Below, in pieces: positions 49,766 through 60,361 of a stretch of DNA of 64,000 nucleotides (position 1 is its first letter; every line of letters starts with the position of its first letter). Both the position numbers and the translations under genes were made by a program. Source of the DNA: Blattamonas nauphoetae. Its lineage: Eukaryota > Preaxostyla > Oxymonadida. The stretch is from NCBI GenBank assembly GCA_033064195.1, contig JARBJD010000046.1:186001-250000 (forward strand), given 5' to 3'. Below the pieces are notes generated by a model. It was given only the letters and a program-made list of their open reading frames with translations, did no database searches and was not told the DNA's origin.

Positions 49766-51679
49766 TTAATCTTGATCGTCTGAATCATCCTGCACCCGTC
49801 GGACTCTCTTCTCGCCTCGATCCGAATCTGACTCGCCACAACGCTGACACTCCCCGCTCTCTTCTTCGTCACTGGTGGCCTCGACGTCTGAAGGGATTTC
49901 AGAGTCCGAATCAGAGCTTTCCTCCACATTCATGAAGACGTTCTTCAAAAAGCTGTCCATCGGATCTTCCGAGTTGCGTTCGCTGTGCTCGCTGTCCTCA
50001 TTTTGCTCCTCCGGCTCAACTTGAGCAGCTTCAGCCAATCGGACACTTTCCTTGAAGCGGGCCAAGCACTCCTCCCAGTTTCTGTCCTCCGCGTTGGGCG
50101 AGTCCCCCTCAACTCGAACAGGATGTTCCGTCTCCGTCAGAAGGAACGGCGTCTCGTCCACCCACCCCGACTGGTCCATGCACCGGATCAGCCACAGCAA
50201 GTGCACGCAGAACACTTTCCCCACTGTCACCTGCCTTTCTGTTCCCTTCTCCAGCTGAGCCAAGACGCGTCTTGTTTGGGCAGCGATGCTTCGTTCGTCT
50301 CCATCGACGATTGGGTCGAAGAGGGGAAGGAGAGACTTCGGCCGAATCATCTGTCTTTCCGGGAGGCCAGCGACCTTCCTCTCCTTCTCTGTTCCTTCCC
50401 GCACATACACAAGATGGGTCAGCTTCGGCGAGTCAACTTCCACAATTTCAGCTCCAAACCGACGCGCACTTGCCACCAGCGGGTACGACTCAATGTTCTT
50501 CTGTTCAGTCAGCGGAATCACTCCACTGAACGCGATGAATGCACCACGCAAAGCGGAGAACTGGAGATTGGCGAGAATCGGGAGGAGAAGTTCCGACGAG
50601 AAGTTGGGCTGAGAGTAAAACCGTTGATGAACTCGCAGCAGCGTGAGTCCACTTTCAATCAACGGATACTCGTCCAATTTGCGATGCAGCTTGCGCAACA
50701 TCGCTGGCGAGGCACAGTTGGTCTCGTCAGGCTTTTCATCGGTGGTTGGGATTTGGAGATGGGACCAGAGTGACAGAGTGACAGGCACGGGATATTTCCA
50801 AACATCAATCATGTCTGAGGGGGGTCTGCAGTCTTGGCACCCATAAAAGAAGAAGAAGGGCAGGATCTCAAGGACAGGGGTGTTTCTCTTCCATACCGAT
50901 CGTCGATCATCTACGACAATCGCAAAAGGATCACCCACTGGAAAAATAACGTCAAGCTGCTTTTGAAGATGGCGACGGGAGGCGAGATTAAACCCAAAAT
51001 TGCTTGCAGATTGATTGCTCATCGATCCTGCTGGTTTGTTCGATCCTCGGCGCTCAAGATGATCTTACAACAATATAAAATGATGAATTAATACCACTGC
51101 TATCTTCATAACAATAAACCTTTCCGGTGAAGAGTTTTTGTTCTGGATCGAGTAAGAGAGCGACCTGACACTATAGAAAAGGAAAAACCAAACTTCATCG
51201 GCATATTCTTGTAAACTCGCCGTGAAGATGTACATATTGAACGTTTTTGTGAGGAGTTTAAGGTAGATTCGATATCCAGGTCTTTGAGTGGAGAATTTGT
51301 GGTGGATTCAGAGGATATTGAGGTCAACAAACCTTGGTTTTACATAACAATGCTGTCTGAGAGTTTTCAACGTGAAGAGTTTGACATCTTTTGTTTCATT
51401 CGGCTCATTTCTCTGAATGACTTGTGAGTTTGCGAGGTCGTTTGTCGAATGAATTAATGTATGATCGAGGTCAAAGACAAGATTCAACATCTTTGACCGC
51501 TCTAGGTGCTGCTGCAGCTCCTGGTGTTGATTTGTAGCTTCTGTTGGGGAAACAAAGAGCTTTAGACTTTGAGGAGTGGCTCTTTGCATTGGAGTGCCTG
51601 AATTCGAAGGGGTATCCTGGACAATTGCACCACAAATAGCACATAACGACCCAAAAACGACATCGTGTGTGCAGTCCAT
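49766..51679 (-). CDS. FCP1: RNA polymerase II CTD phosphatase FCP1
   Basis: FCP1 removes phosphate from Ser2/Ser5 of the polymerase II C-terminal repeats so that the enzyme can be reused. The protein starts MDCTHDVVFGSLCAICG, a short zinc-like knuckle seen in FCP1. The catalytic motif DxDxT is LVFDLDHTLIHST. After a 51-nt intron comes PGYRIYLKLLTKTFNMYIFT, then after another LLLDPEQKLFTGKVYCYED, then after a 31-nt intron the second acidic pair in FAIVVDDRRSVWKRN. A C-terminal BRCT domain follows (LRGAFIAFSGVIPLTEQKN ... VFCVHLLWLIRCMDQSGWVD) and an acidic Ser/Asp/Glu tail. All active-site residues are present. I take 51679 as the first in-frame ATG; a short upstream exon is possible. It is divergent from the next gene (53 bp). 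Confidence 0.9.
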
Positions 51680-51732
51680 GCACCAATAATAAAGCGATTG
51701 CTCGGTCAAAATATAATGGGAATTTCAAACCC

Positions 51733-52504
51733 ATGAATGTGATCTCGCCATCGAAGACCGAATCACTCTTACCAAACCCTAAAAAACGAGGAAAAAACAT
51801 TTATACGGTTCTTCTACAAAATGTATGCTCATTTGCTGCTTCTATATGCGCGTTCCATCGTCTCACTCAAACTCAATCTATCTCAAGAAAAAGGAAGATC
51901 CCAAGGGAACTCAATTTCAATCATATTTCACACAGTCACAACATCAACTTCTCACATCAACTCATTCCAACTCCGAAAAGGAGAATCATAATCAGTCAAT
52001 CACTACACCACTATTTTCACGATTTCTCGCTGCAGCTTCAGAATGTACCCCAGCAAAAGAAGCTTCACCTCTTTCACTGCGAGAATGTGAAGACTCTCCT
52101 GAAAACGAAATCCGAAGTTTCCTCCCTGGTTTCCCTTTTCTTCGTGATCATCTTCAGACCCATCGAAGGTCACAAAAACATACATCTCCGGTCTCTCAGC
52201 AAAGAAACTTACTGCCAAGACACCATCTTCACACAGAAACTCCAAACAAAGCCAGAAAAAGCCATTCACTGAACGCTCGACGTGTGTCAAACAATCACGC
52301 TCCACAGCAATACTCCAAAAGAAAATCAAAACAGCTGGTCATTCATTAGGATGGAACAGCAAGACGGAAACGAAAGCAATGATTGACATCGTCAAAACAA
52401 AGAGACAAACCTCGTCTGACGATCCCTTTTTGATCGAAGATGAATCGGGCGAAGAAAAATCAAGTGAAGACTTTGAGTCAAGTTGCAGCGAAGATTACTC
52501 CTGA
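51733..52504 (+). CDS. Hypothetical Ser/Lys/His-rich protein
   Basis: Not recognised. Three exons can be joined: MNVISPSKTESLLPNPKKRG and LLQN; an intron of about 70 nt ending tatctcaag; KKEDPKGTQFQSYFTQSQHQ onward, with ITTPLFSRFLAAASECTPAK and ENEIRSFLPGFPFLRDHLQT; then a second intron of about 67 nt (gtgtgtcaaac...cattag) and a last exon that contains MIDIVKTKRQTSSDDPFLIE and ends EDFESSCSEDYS. The protein (about 210 residues) is polar with SP/TP sites, no membrane helix and an acidic end, so it is probably disordered and nuclear (inference). The two GT-AG joins keep one frame throughout, which supports a real gene, but no homology is visible. Confidence 0.5.
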
Positions 52505-52631
52505 ATTACAGGTTAAGATCAGTGGTGGGCACGCATCTTGACGACTTTTGAGTGAATGAAATCTTTGAATGAATTTGATAAATGAAATGAAATGTGACAA
52601 TCGAGATAACTAAGATGATGTTGTGAAATCC

Positions 52632-53799
52632 TCAATTGGTGTCTTCCCGGTCCATTTCCTGTCTGCTTGCCAGATACTCTGTGAGTCCTCCACTCTCAAC
52701 CATCTCAGTTAGTTCGTTATCAATGTCTTGTGCGGACATGAACTGCAATTTTCCAAAACCATCTTCACATGTGTCATCACGTGTGGCTATGCAGACTTCA
52801 AGATCTGTTCCTTGGAGTTCTCGGCTGATTGCTCCTTGCATGGCTTGGAGACAGAGCTATAAAAGAGCGATCAAAGACATTTCACAAGAAAACTGAATGA
52901 ACGTACACGAAGGGAATCTTTCACTGAGTTATTCCTCCCTCGTTCTGGGAGTTTAAGTGTCTTTTCAAGGAACGCCATTGTCTCAACTTCTTTCGTCCCT
53001 GCTGTAGCAGCCTGATCAGCCAATGAACATCAAACAGAACAAAATACACATACATAGTATCCTGCTGTATACCCCGATGGATCGACTTTATGCACCTGAG
53101 GCCCTTCTTCATCATCGACCGAGAAAAAGATTAAGCTATCGAAAAATCTATTTGAAAGGAGCAAATACCAAGTTCCATATCCGCGACCGTATGCATATTG
53201 CGTGAAAAATTGCGTTTCACCTGCCATCAGATTGGCGAGGTATGACACTGGAATTTCCACTCCATTCTTGAAACGATATTTTGCAGCTTTTTCACGGGCC
53301 TTGTAAACTAACATACGTGAATCACCTGAAGAGAGCAAAGTTGTAAAATAGCCAGTGATTGAAAGAAACCTTGGATCCCGGTACAGAGACATGCGATGTG
53401 TGGTGTGATTGTGAAAATGTGTTTAACTGTATCTGGTTCGATAAGACGATCCTAAGTGATGATTATAGTCAAGAGAATATGATTGATCTCTGAATATAGC
53501 ATACAGGAACTTTCTTTTCTGAAACAGCGACAACGCAATCTTTTCCGCGAATTGCAATAGATGTCAGATTCTCGGAGCGAATGGCCTTGTGGGCATATTC
53601 TATGTGTTGAATAACGAATTCAGTATAACACCCGTGTAGGTGTGGAGGAGGGAAAGGATAATTGTGATTTCGGCGAAACAAAACAACAGACCGACTTGAT
53701 AAAGTTTCCCCTCTGGAGAAAAAATGGTGATCAAATGATCGTATGCTCCTAATATGAAAAGATAAAGTTCATTTGATAGATAGGGAACAAACCAGTCAT
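52632..53799 (-). CDS. PSMA6: 20S proteasome subunit alpha-1 (PSMA6)
   Basis: A structural alpha-ring subunit of the proteasome. The first coding exon has only 7 nt (ATGACTG, 53793-53799); after a 43-nt intron (53750-53792) it continues [17 protein letters not shown], the N-terminal gate motif of alpha subunits, and after another intron [20 protein letters not shown] and [12 protein letters not shown]. The order of motifs ([12 protein letters not shown]) identifies alpha-1. Later exons hold [40 protein letters not shown] and [12 protein letters not shown], then [20 protein letters not shown]. The C-terminal exon is [20 protein letters not shown] to [19 protein letters not shown]. At least six introns split about 250 residues. 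No catalytic Thr is expected in an alpha subunit. Confidence 0.88.
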
Positions 53800-53858
53800 T
53801 CCACCTGTGGTCGTGATGAGTTAAGGGACATGCAGTCGTCCTTCTTAATAGGCACTCA

Positions 53859-56790
53859 ATGGTTCTTTTTGCACATTCTTTATATCTTTTTTGTTCTTTA
53901 AAGGGTAATGAAGGATCAAATTTGGTAAGTACTAGCTCGACTGCATCAAAGTTTGTCCTGAATGGATACAACCTCAAGGAGATTAGGGACGAGATCATTG
54001 ATTGTACAAATCTCAAGATTCTGGATTTGTCACAAAATAAGATCACATTTGTAACGCCTTCTATTTTTAAGCTCAGTCAACTGACACATTTGAATCTTAC
54101 CAACAATAAAATCACTGAACTTCCACCTACTATCGGTGGACTCGTTAACCTGAAAATGTTTTCCCTTTTCTGTTCTAAAGTTTAATCGTTTTTGGTGTTT
54201 ATGCACTCCTAGTCTCCTACTCAGCTTCAACAACATCAAGGAGCTCCCCTCCTCCCTCACCCAATGCTTTCTTCTGGAGGAACTTTACCTAAACAATAAT
54301 AAACTTCGTTTCTTACCACCTGACATTGGCCGTCTCATACATCTTAAAAAACTCGACGTCACAAGCAACCTCATCATCGATCTCCCAAATTCCCTTCGCC
54401 ATTGCAAAGGACTTGAAGAAATCTCATATGGACGTAATCCACATCTGAATTTAACCTGGACTCGTTTTGTTCCATTGGGAAAGAATAAAGCGCCATTCAT
54501 TCTGTCCTTTCTCACATTTCGGGCTCGCTGGCTCTTATCTGGGCGATTTGAAGAGGTAAATTTGGATGACTGGAATAGGAAGGAGAGGCAGCGACGAGAA
54601 GCCAAGCGCAAACATGAAGAAGAGAAAGAGAAAAAGAGGCAAGAGATGCGAGCTCGCGGACTTGGGAACAGAATGGGAACAGTCCCTCGACAACAACGAT
54701 TGAAGACTGTTTCGTGGGGCACTCCCAAACCCCCAGCCTCCAATCCAAAGGCTACGGCTGCTGATGTCGAAATGAAAACCAAAAATGAAGTGGAAGAAGA
54801 TAACGCGGACGAAGGAGCAGACGGGCCCAACGTGAAAGGACTGCGAATCAGCAAACGGACCCAGAAATTCCTCGAATACACATCCAGAAACCCCAAACCG
54901 AAGGAAGAATCAGAGCCAGAAGAGGACGACGTGCCGCAGCGGATCTTCTTCATGGACCACGAGATGAACTCCACCAGCTGGATCGATCCCCGCTTCTTCG
55001 CTTTTGTGCGGCATCTTGCATCTTTGCGCGTGCTCTTCGCAATGGACGACGACAACTCGGTGATGGGATGGAAACTGGAAGAGAAGGCAGAAAGCGACAA
55101 GAAGGAGGGGAAACAAGAAGCAGGGACGAAACAGGAGTTCGGCGAAGCTGTGAAGCGACTCGTCGAAGAGCGGAACGCGAAGAAGGCGAAGATGGACAAA
55201 AGACACCTCAAGAAGCGACGCGACAGGGAAATCGAGAAACGAAAGCAGCACGAGATGAAACGACGCAAGCGACACGCCGAGCGATATCACTCCGAAATGC
55301 GGCGTGTCCAGAACGCAGAAGAGGCCGAGCGCCGACGGAACATTGTCGAGCAGATGTATCTCGAGTCGCTGCAGGAGCAAGGCCAGAAAATCGACCGTCC
55401 GCCGATCCCGCCGATGCCTCGCCCGGTCGACGTGGCTGCAGCGTATTCCTCGTCCGACTTTGAGTTTGTGTCGCTGGGCGAGCTGGAGGAGTCTGACACG
55501 AGTGCGGAGTATTCGGAGATTCTCTCGTCCGAACTGTTTTCGTCGTCCGAATCGTTTTCGTTGTCGTCGAGTGAAATGTTTGGGAATCTGGATTCGTCCA
55601 GCGAGGAGGAAGAGCAGCTCATGAAGCAAGCCTTGTCCTCCCGTCTTCGGAATCGCAGAGCACCCATTCCGCCGCTGCCTCTCGAGCTGAAAGGGGACAC
55701 CCAGTCGACTCGGCAGAAGAACACACCACTCAAGAAGAGCGTCCTCAACCCCATCGCCATCCTTCCCAAGCTCAACACGCAGAAGAACCCAAAACGCCTG
55801 CTCGGCCTCAAATTTGCGCTTCTCGAGTTGGAGCAGGAGATGGAAGAGAACCCGATCACATACAAACACACCGACACCCTCCATCCTCGCCGACACCTCC
55901 GCGAGAAGATGCAGCGACTGCGACGGAAGAGAAGGCAGAACGACGTCAACCCGCTCTTGAAGTCGATGCAGCAGATGGGCCCAAGCCGCCAAATGCGAGT
56001 CATCGACGACCTGCTCCTCCAACGCGTCTTCACGTTTCCGGTCTTCAAAGAGACCATCCTCTGCGAGAACGACAAGTGCCGAGGAAGCGGAACGATGCTC
56101 TGTCCGTATCATTACTGCCTGGACTGCTGCCTCAAACAGAAGAACAGGTACGTGTGCATGTTCCATCACCACGGAATCAAAGTGCTGAACTTCGAGGAGG
56201 ACAGGAAGGGACTCACGCAGGGCACGATTCTGGAGGACGAGGCCACTCTCCTCCTGTCGCACATTGGAGAGGCAAACACGCTCGATGTCGCCGAGATTGA
56301 GCGGAAGAAGAAGGAGCAGGTGGAGAAGAGAGTGGCCATGGAGCAGGAGAAAGAACTCCAGCGGAAGCGAGAGGAGGAAGAGGAGAGAAGGCGGATGTTG
56401 GAGCGCTCGGGTGAGAAGTACAAAGAAGAGATGGCACGAAAGGAGAAGGAAATCGAAGAAATGCGACGGAGAGACGAGGAGAGGGCACTTGAAGAGGAAC
56501 GGGAGCGGAAGGCTCTGCATCAAAAGAAGGGACTGCTGGATGAGAATGATGATGACGAACCAGAAGACGCGGAAGCGGAAGAGCTGGATGAGGAAGAACT
56601 TCAACGAAGAGAAGAAAGACGAAAGCAGAAGGAGGAAGAGAAGAAGAAGAGAAAGGAGGAGAGGAGGAAAAAGAGAGAAGAAAGAAAGAAAGAAGAAGAA
56701 AAACAAAGGTTGGAGATTGAAAGAGCCAAAGCTGAACTGATCGAGCTGCAGCGAAATAGGATGCATAAACTGGGCCTGCAACCTCAGTGA
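53859..56790 (+). CDS. LRR protein with zinc-knuckle and long coiled coil
   Basis: About 870 residues in three parts. Part 1 is a leucine-rich repeat block: NGYNLKEIRDEIIDCTNLKI, LDLSQNKITFVTPSIF, LTHLNLTNNKITELPPTIGG, then after an intron of about 52 nt LLLSFNNIKELPSSLTQCFL and LNNNKLRFLPPDIGRL, LDVTSNLIIDLPNSL, capped by LTWTRFVPLG. Part 2 is charged and Ser/Glu-rich with WIDPRFFAFVRHLASLRVLF. Part 3 has a Cys/His cluster at about 56060-56170: CENDKCRGSGTMLCPYHYC, LDCC, then YVCMFHHHG, which looks like a zinc-binding knuckle. A Glu/Lys/Arg coiled coil runs to the stop. I know no named protein with this order. The start is uncertain: the ATG at 53859 is used, but the first exon may be split. 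Confidence 0.7.
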
Positions 56791-56880
56791 TGTTTATACT
56801 GTTTCTGATTGTCTGTGTATTTTCTTTCTTTCACTTCGATGAGATCATATTTATTTCTTCATGGCTTGATCAACTTCACA

Positions 56881-59008
56881 ATGTCCTGGGGTGGTTCATC
56901 ATCGCATTTTTCGAGTTACAATCGGGGATACGAGGGAAGGTTTGATCCAATGAGTTCTCTTGGTTCAAGTCTCCCTCGTACTGTCGATTTTTCAGATCAA
57001 CCGACTGTCCAAAAAGATTTCTACAAGGAGCATCCAGATGTCTCAAGAATGTCTGCTGACCAAGTGCGCGAGTTTTACCAAAAGAACGACGTCATTGCAT
57101 CTGGTACGAATGTTCCAAAGCCAATCCTTGAATTCTACCAGGCCCAATTCAATCCTGAAATTGATGATGGACTCAGGAGAGCAGGATTCTCAAAACCAAC
57201 TCTAATCCAGCAAATATCATGGCCAGCAGCATTGTCTGGCCAAGATTTAATTGGCATTGCTGAAACAGGTTCAGGTAAGACATTAGCGTATGCTCTCCCT
57301 GCACTCATTCACATCGCCGCTCAACCACCAGTCATGCGCGGCGATGGTCCTATTGCGGTATGTCTTGCACCAACACGAGAGCTTGCTCTCCAGATTGAGC
57401 AAGAAATCGCAAAGTATGCCCCTCGTCGAGTCAGAGTCACCACACTTTACGGAGGTGTTCCACGAGGCCCACAAATTCGATCTATGCAAAGCGGTGTCGA
57501 AATATGTATTGCTACCCCCGGACGACTCATTGACCTCCTTGAGTCCAACGCAACAAACCTCCGACGAACGACATTTCTCGTTTTGGATGAAGCAGATCGA
57601 ATGCTGGACATTGGATTCGAGCCCCAACTGAGGAAGATCGTTTCCCAGATCAGAAAGGATCGACAAACACTCATGTGGAGTGCAACATGGCCAAGAGAGG
57701 TTCAACAACTCGCAAATGATTTCCTCAACCAGTCGAACCTCGTTCGGTTTAACATTGGAAGTCTGGATATGACTGCCAACGAAAGAATTACACAAGAATT
57801 CATTTTTTGTTCAGCAATGGAGAAAGAGAAGGCGTTTCTCGAATGGCTGCGAAAGAACATTCAAAACGGACGAATGCTCATTTTCGCAAACACCAAAAGA
57901 GACGCCGAGAATCTCACTCGCATCCTCAGAAGTAACGGTATCAATGCTCTCAGTCTTCATGGAGACAAGAGTCAAGGAGAGCGCGATTGGGTGATGGCCG
58001 AGTTCAAAGCTGGCAAAGCTCCAATGTGTGTTGCTACCGATGTCGCGAGTCGTGGAATTGGTGTGCTTCGCTCCTTTCTTCATATATCCCCTTTCCTCAC
58101 TCAGATGTGAAGGACATTATGTTTGTCGTGAATTACGACATCCCCAAAACAATCGAAGACTACATCCACAGAATCGGCCGCACAGGACGGTATCCTCCAT
58201 TCTCCTCTTCATCTCCCCCAGTGCCTCTCGAAGCGGTTGTGCCGTCTCCTTCTTCACTCCCGAAGACAACAGAATGGCCAAAGACCTCATCAACAACCTC
58301 CGAGAAGTCCACCAGCCCATTCCTCCCGAGCTCTTCAACGCTCAACGCGACTCCCGCAACTCGCGCGGAGGCGGAGGAGGAAACCGAGGCCGATTTGGAC
58401 AGCGCGGAGGCTACGGCGGAAGAAGCGGGTCGAACGCTGAGCCTGTCGGGGCTGGCTTTGGCTCGTCTTATCCTCCGCCGTCGTGGAGCAACCCGCCCAT
58501 CCACCAGCCCCAGCCACACGGCTTCCCTGACCGAGGATTTGGTGACAGACCCAGTCCCGGTCCCTCCCCTTCGTACCCTCAGCCGCCACAGTCTGCTGCG
58601 CCTGTTCTGAACGTCGCGCCAGGCGCTTCGTGGTACAACCAGCCCATCGCACGCCCAACCCCAACATCTGCGAGCTCGTCGCGACGCAGGTACTCTCCAT
58701 CGCCCTATCGGTCTCGGTCTCGGTCGCCCCGCAGGTACCGTTCGAGATCGCCTCGTTCACGCTCGCCGCACAGAAGCCGAAGACACAGCTCCAGGAGCCC
58801 TTCGAGGGATCGCTCGAGGTCTCGCCATGAGCATCGATCAAGCCGGGACCACAGAGATCGGTCAAGACATGGACACAGTCACAGCCACAGACACCATCGG
58901 AGACACAGAAGTGACTCTCGTTCAGTATCACCGGACAGTCGTTCATATTCACCGTCTTTCACTCCGAAGACGCAAGTATCACCGACGCCCGCTGATGCTC
59001 CTCAATGA
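56881..59008 (+). CDS. DBP2: DEAD-box RNA helicase, DBP2/DDX5 type, with RGG and RS tail
   Basis: An ATP-dependent RNA helicase. All motifs are present: Q motif with [22 protein letters not shown] near residue 127, APTRELA, TPGR, DEAD in [17 protein letters not shown], the ARGI-like VASRGID, and HRIGRTGR. The start FDPMSSLG ... [20 protein letters not shown] and the [12 protein letters not shown] element identify the DBP2/DDX5 group. Two introns, 44 nt (gtgtgcttcgc...cactcag) after SRGI and 32 nt (gtatcctccat...ccccag) after RTGR, interrupt the last motifs; without them the frame reads [20 protein letters not shown]. The tail is RGG-rich ([20 protein letters not shown]), then Pro-rich, then a long SR/RS domain ([19 protein letters not shown]). 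RS tails are more usual in splicing factors and DDX46-like helicases. Start at 56881 gives the typical short N-terminus. Confidence 0.92.
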
Positions 59009-59041
59009 AACATTTCATATTTGATTATTTTCTTGAAATAG

Positions 59042-60195
59042 ATGCTCAATTTGCCAAATGCAACGAGAAAACGTGTTTTTCTTATGGTTTCAATGTCAAG
59101 TGGTGGTCTAGACCAACGAAAGCGTCTTCGTGATCTTCTCAGAGATATATGGAGTGAACTTGAACGTGCACCCGATCCAAGGTCCGTGCCTCCCCGAGAA
59201 CTCTTGAAACGAGATGATACATTCCTCTCAAAACTTGTTCCATTTTCTCGGCAACGAAAGGGAGACAACGGAGAAATGCGTCCATCTCCCATTCCAGACA
59301 TGCATCTTATTGTAGCTGTTCCAGCTGCCATTCCAGAAAAGTCGATTTATGAACGTCTGGTCCTCAACATTAAACTCTTATCTTTCTCTCCCTTATCTTG
59401 CATAGTCCCTTTCCTTTTTCAGACATCCGAATTGAATGAAACAAAAGAAGAGAATTCAAAGATTCTATCTCATGCAGAGAAACTTTTTATCCCGATTGAT
59501 GATCAGCAATCAACATCTGGTGATGGGAGATCATTTTCGGTTGATCTGACAAAAATCTTGGAAGAAACGCAACATCTGTCCACGATCTATTGTGAGTTTG
59601 ATTTATTTTCCATTATCCGTCTTTATAGCCATGAAAAACAGGAGCATAATTTAACAGAAATCACAGTTCGCCTCCAAGCAATCGAGGTCGGGTTCTTATT
59701 CATTCATTTCTTCAGGACTTGTGTGCATATGTCAACCGAACAGTTCATGAAGCGACAGAACAAGCCAGGAGAGAGATCCTCCGAACAACTGTTGAACACT
59801 ATTCCCCATCTGACTTCTCTCTTCAACCGCCAACCTCGAAAGTCAAGCGGGATAACAAAGCAGTCGTCGGGAAGATGCAGGGAATGAGCCGCGGAGTGGG
59901 CTACATCCGACACGTCCCAGAATCAAGCTCTCCTCCCCCTGATCCGTCTCCATCTGCACCAACCACACCACCGCCAACGAAACCTGCTGCTCCACTTCAT
60001 CCATCTCAACTCCATCCTTCTTCACTCCGACCACCACAACCTCTCTCTTTTCATCATTCCCAACCCCTCTCGACATTCCAACCTCCAAGATCCATGTCTT
60101 CAGCAATTTCACAGGTACACCTTGTTGGGCAGAAAAGGCCAAGAGAAAATCCTTCTGATCTTGATATCCAAATCACGAAACAGAAAAGAACTTGA
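59042..60195 (+). CDS. Hypothetical helical protein
   Basis: Not recognised. Four exons can be joined to about 320 residues. The N-terminal part is DQRKRLRDLLRDIWSELERA and LLKRDDTFLSKLVPFSRQ; a 60-70-nt intron follows IYERL; the next exon is TSELNETKEENSKILSHAEK to EETQHLSTIYC; the third DHEKQEHNLTEITVRLQAIE; after a 29-nt intron (gtcgggttctt...cttcag) comes DLCAYVNRTVHEATEQARRE. The C-terminal third is Pro/Ser-rich (SSSPPPDPSPSAPTTPPPT) and ends VGQKRPRENPSDLDIQ, a possible nuclear signal. The helical, leucine-heptad nature recalls small subunits of transcription complexes, but no family match can be claimed. It starts just 33 bp after the stop codon of the helicase gene. Confidence 0.55.
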
Positions 60196-60361
60196 ACTTG
60201 CATTCCTTTTCCAATCTGTTGGTTGTATTCCAAAAATCAATCTAAAATAATACGTTCCAACTTGTCTGGATCGTGTGGGAGGTCATTCTTATAGAGTCGA
60301 TGGTATTGTGCATTGATCATGGGATCGATCGACCAACTTCTTTTTGTTTTTGATTCTATCC

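Noticed and set aside
54910-56781. Minus-strand frame of 623 residues rich in Leu and Phe
   Set aside because: It is the antisense shadow of the Glu/Lys/Arg coiled-coil gene; its composition is what the complement of GAG/AAG codons gives.
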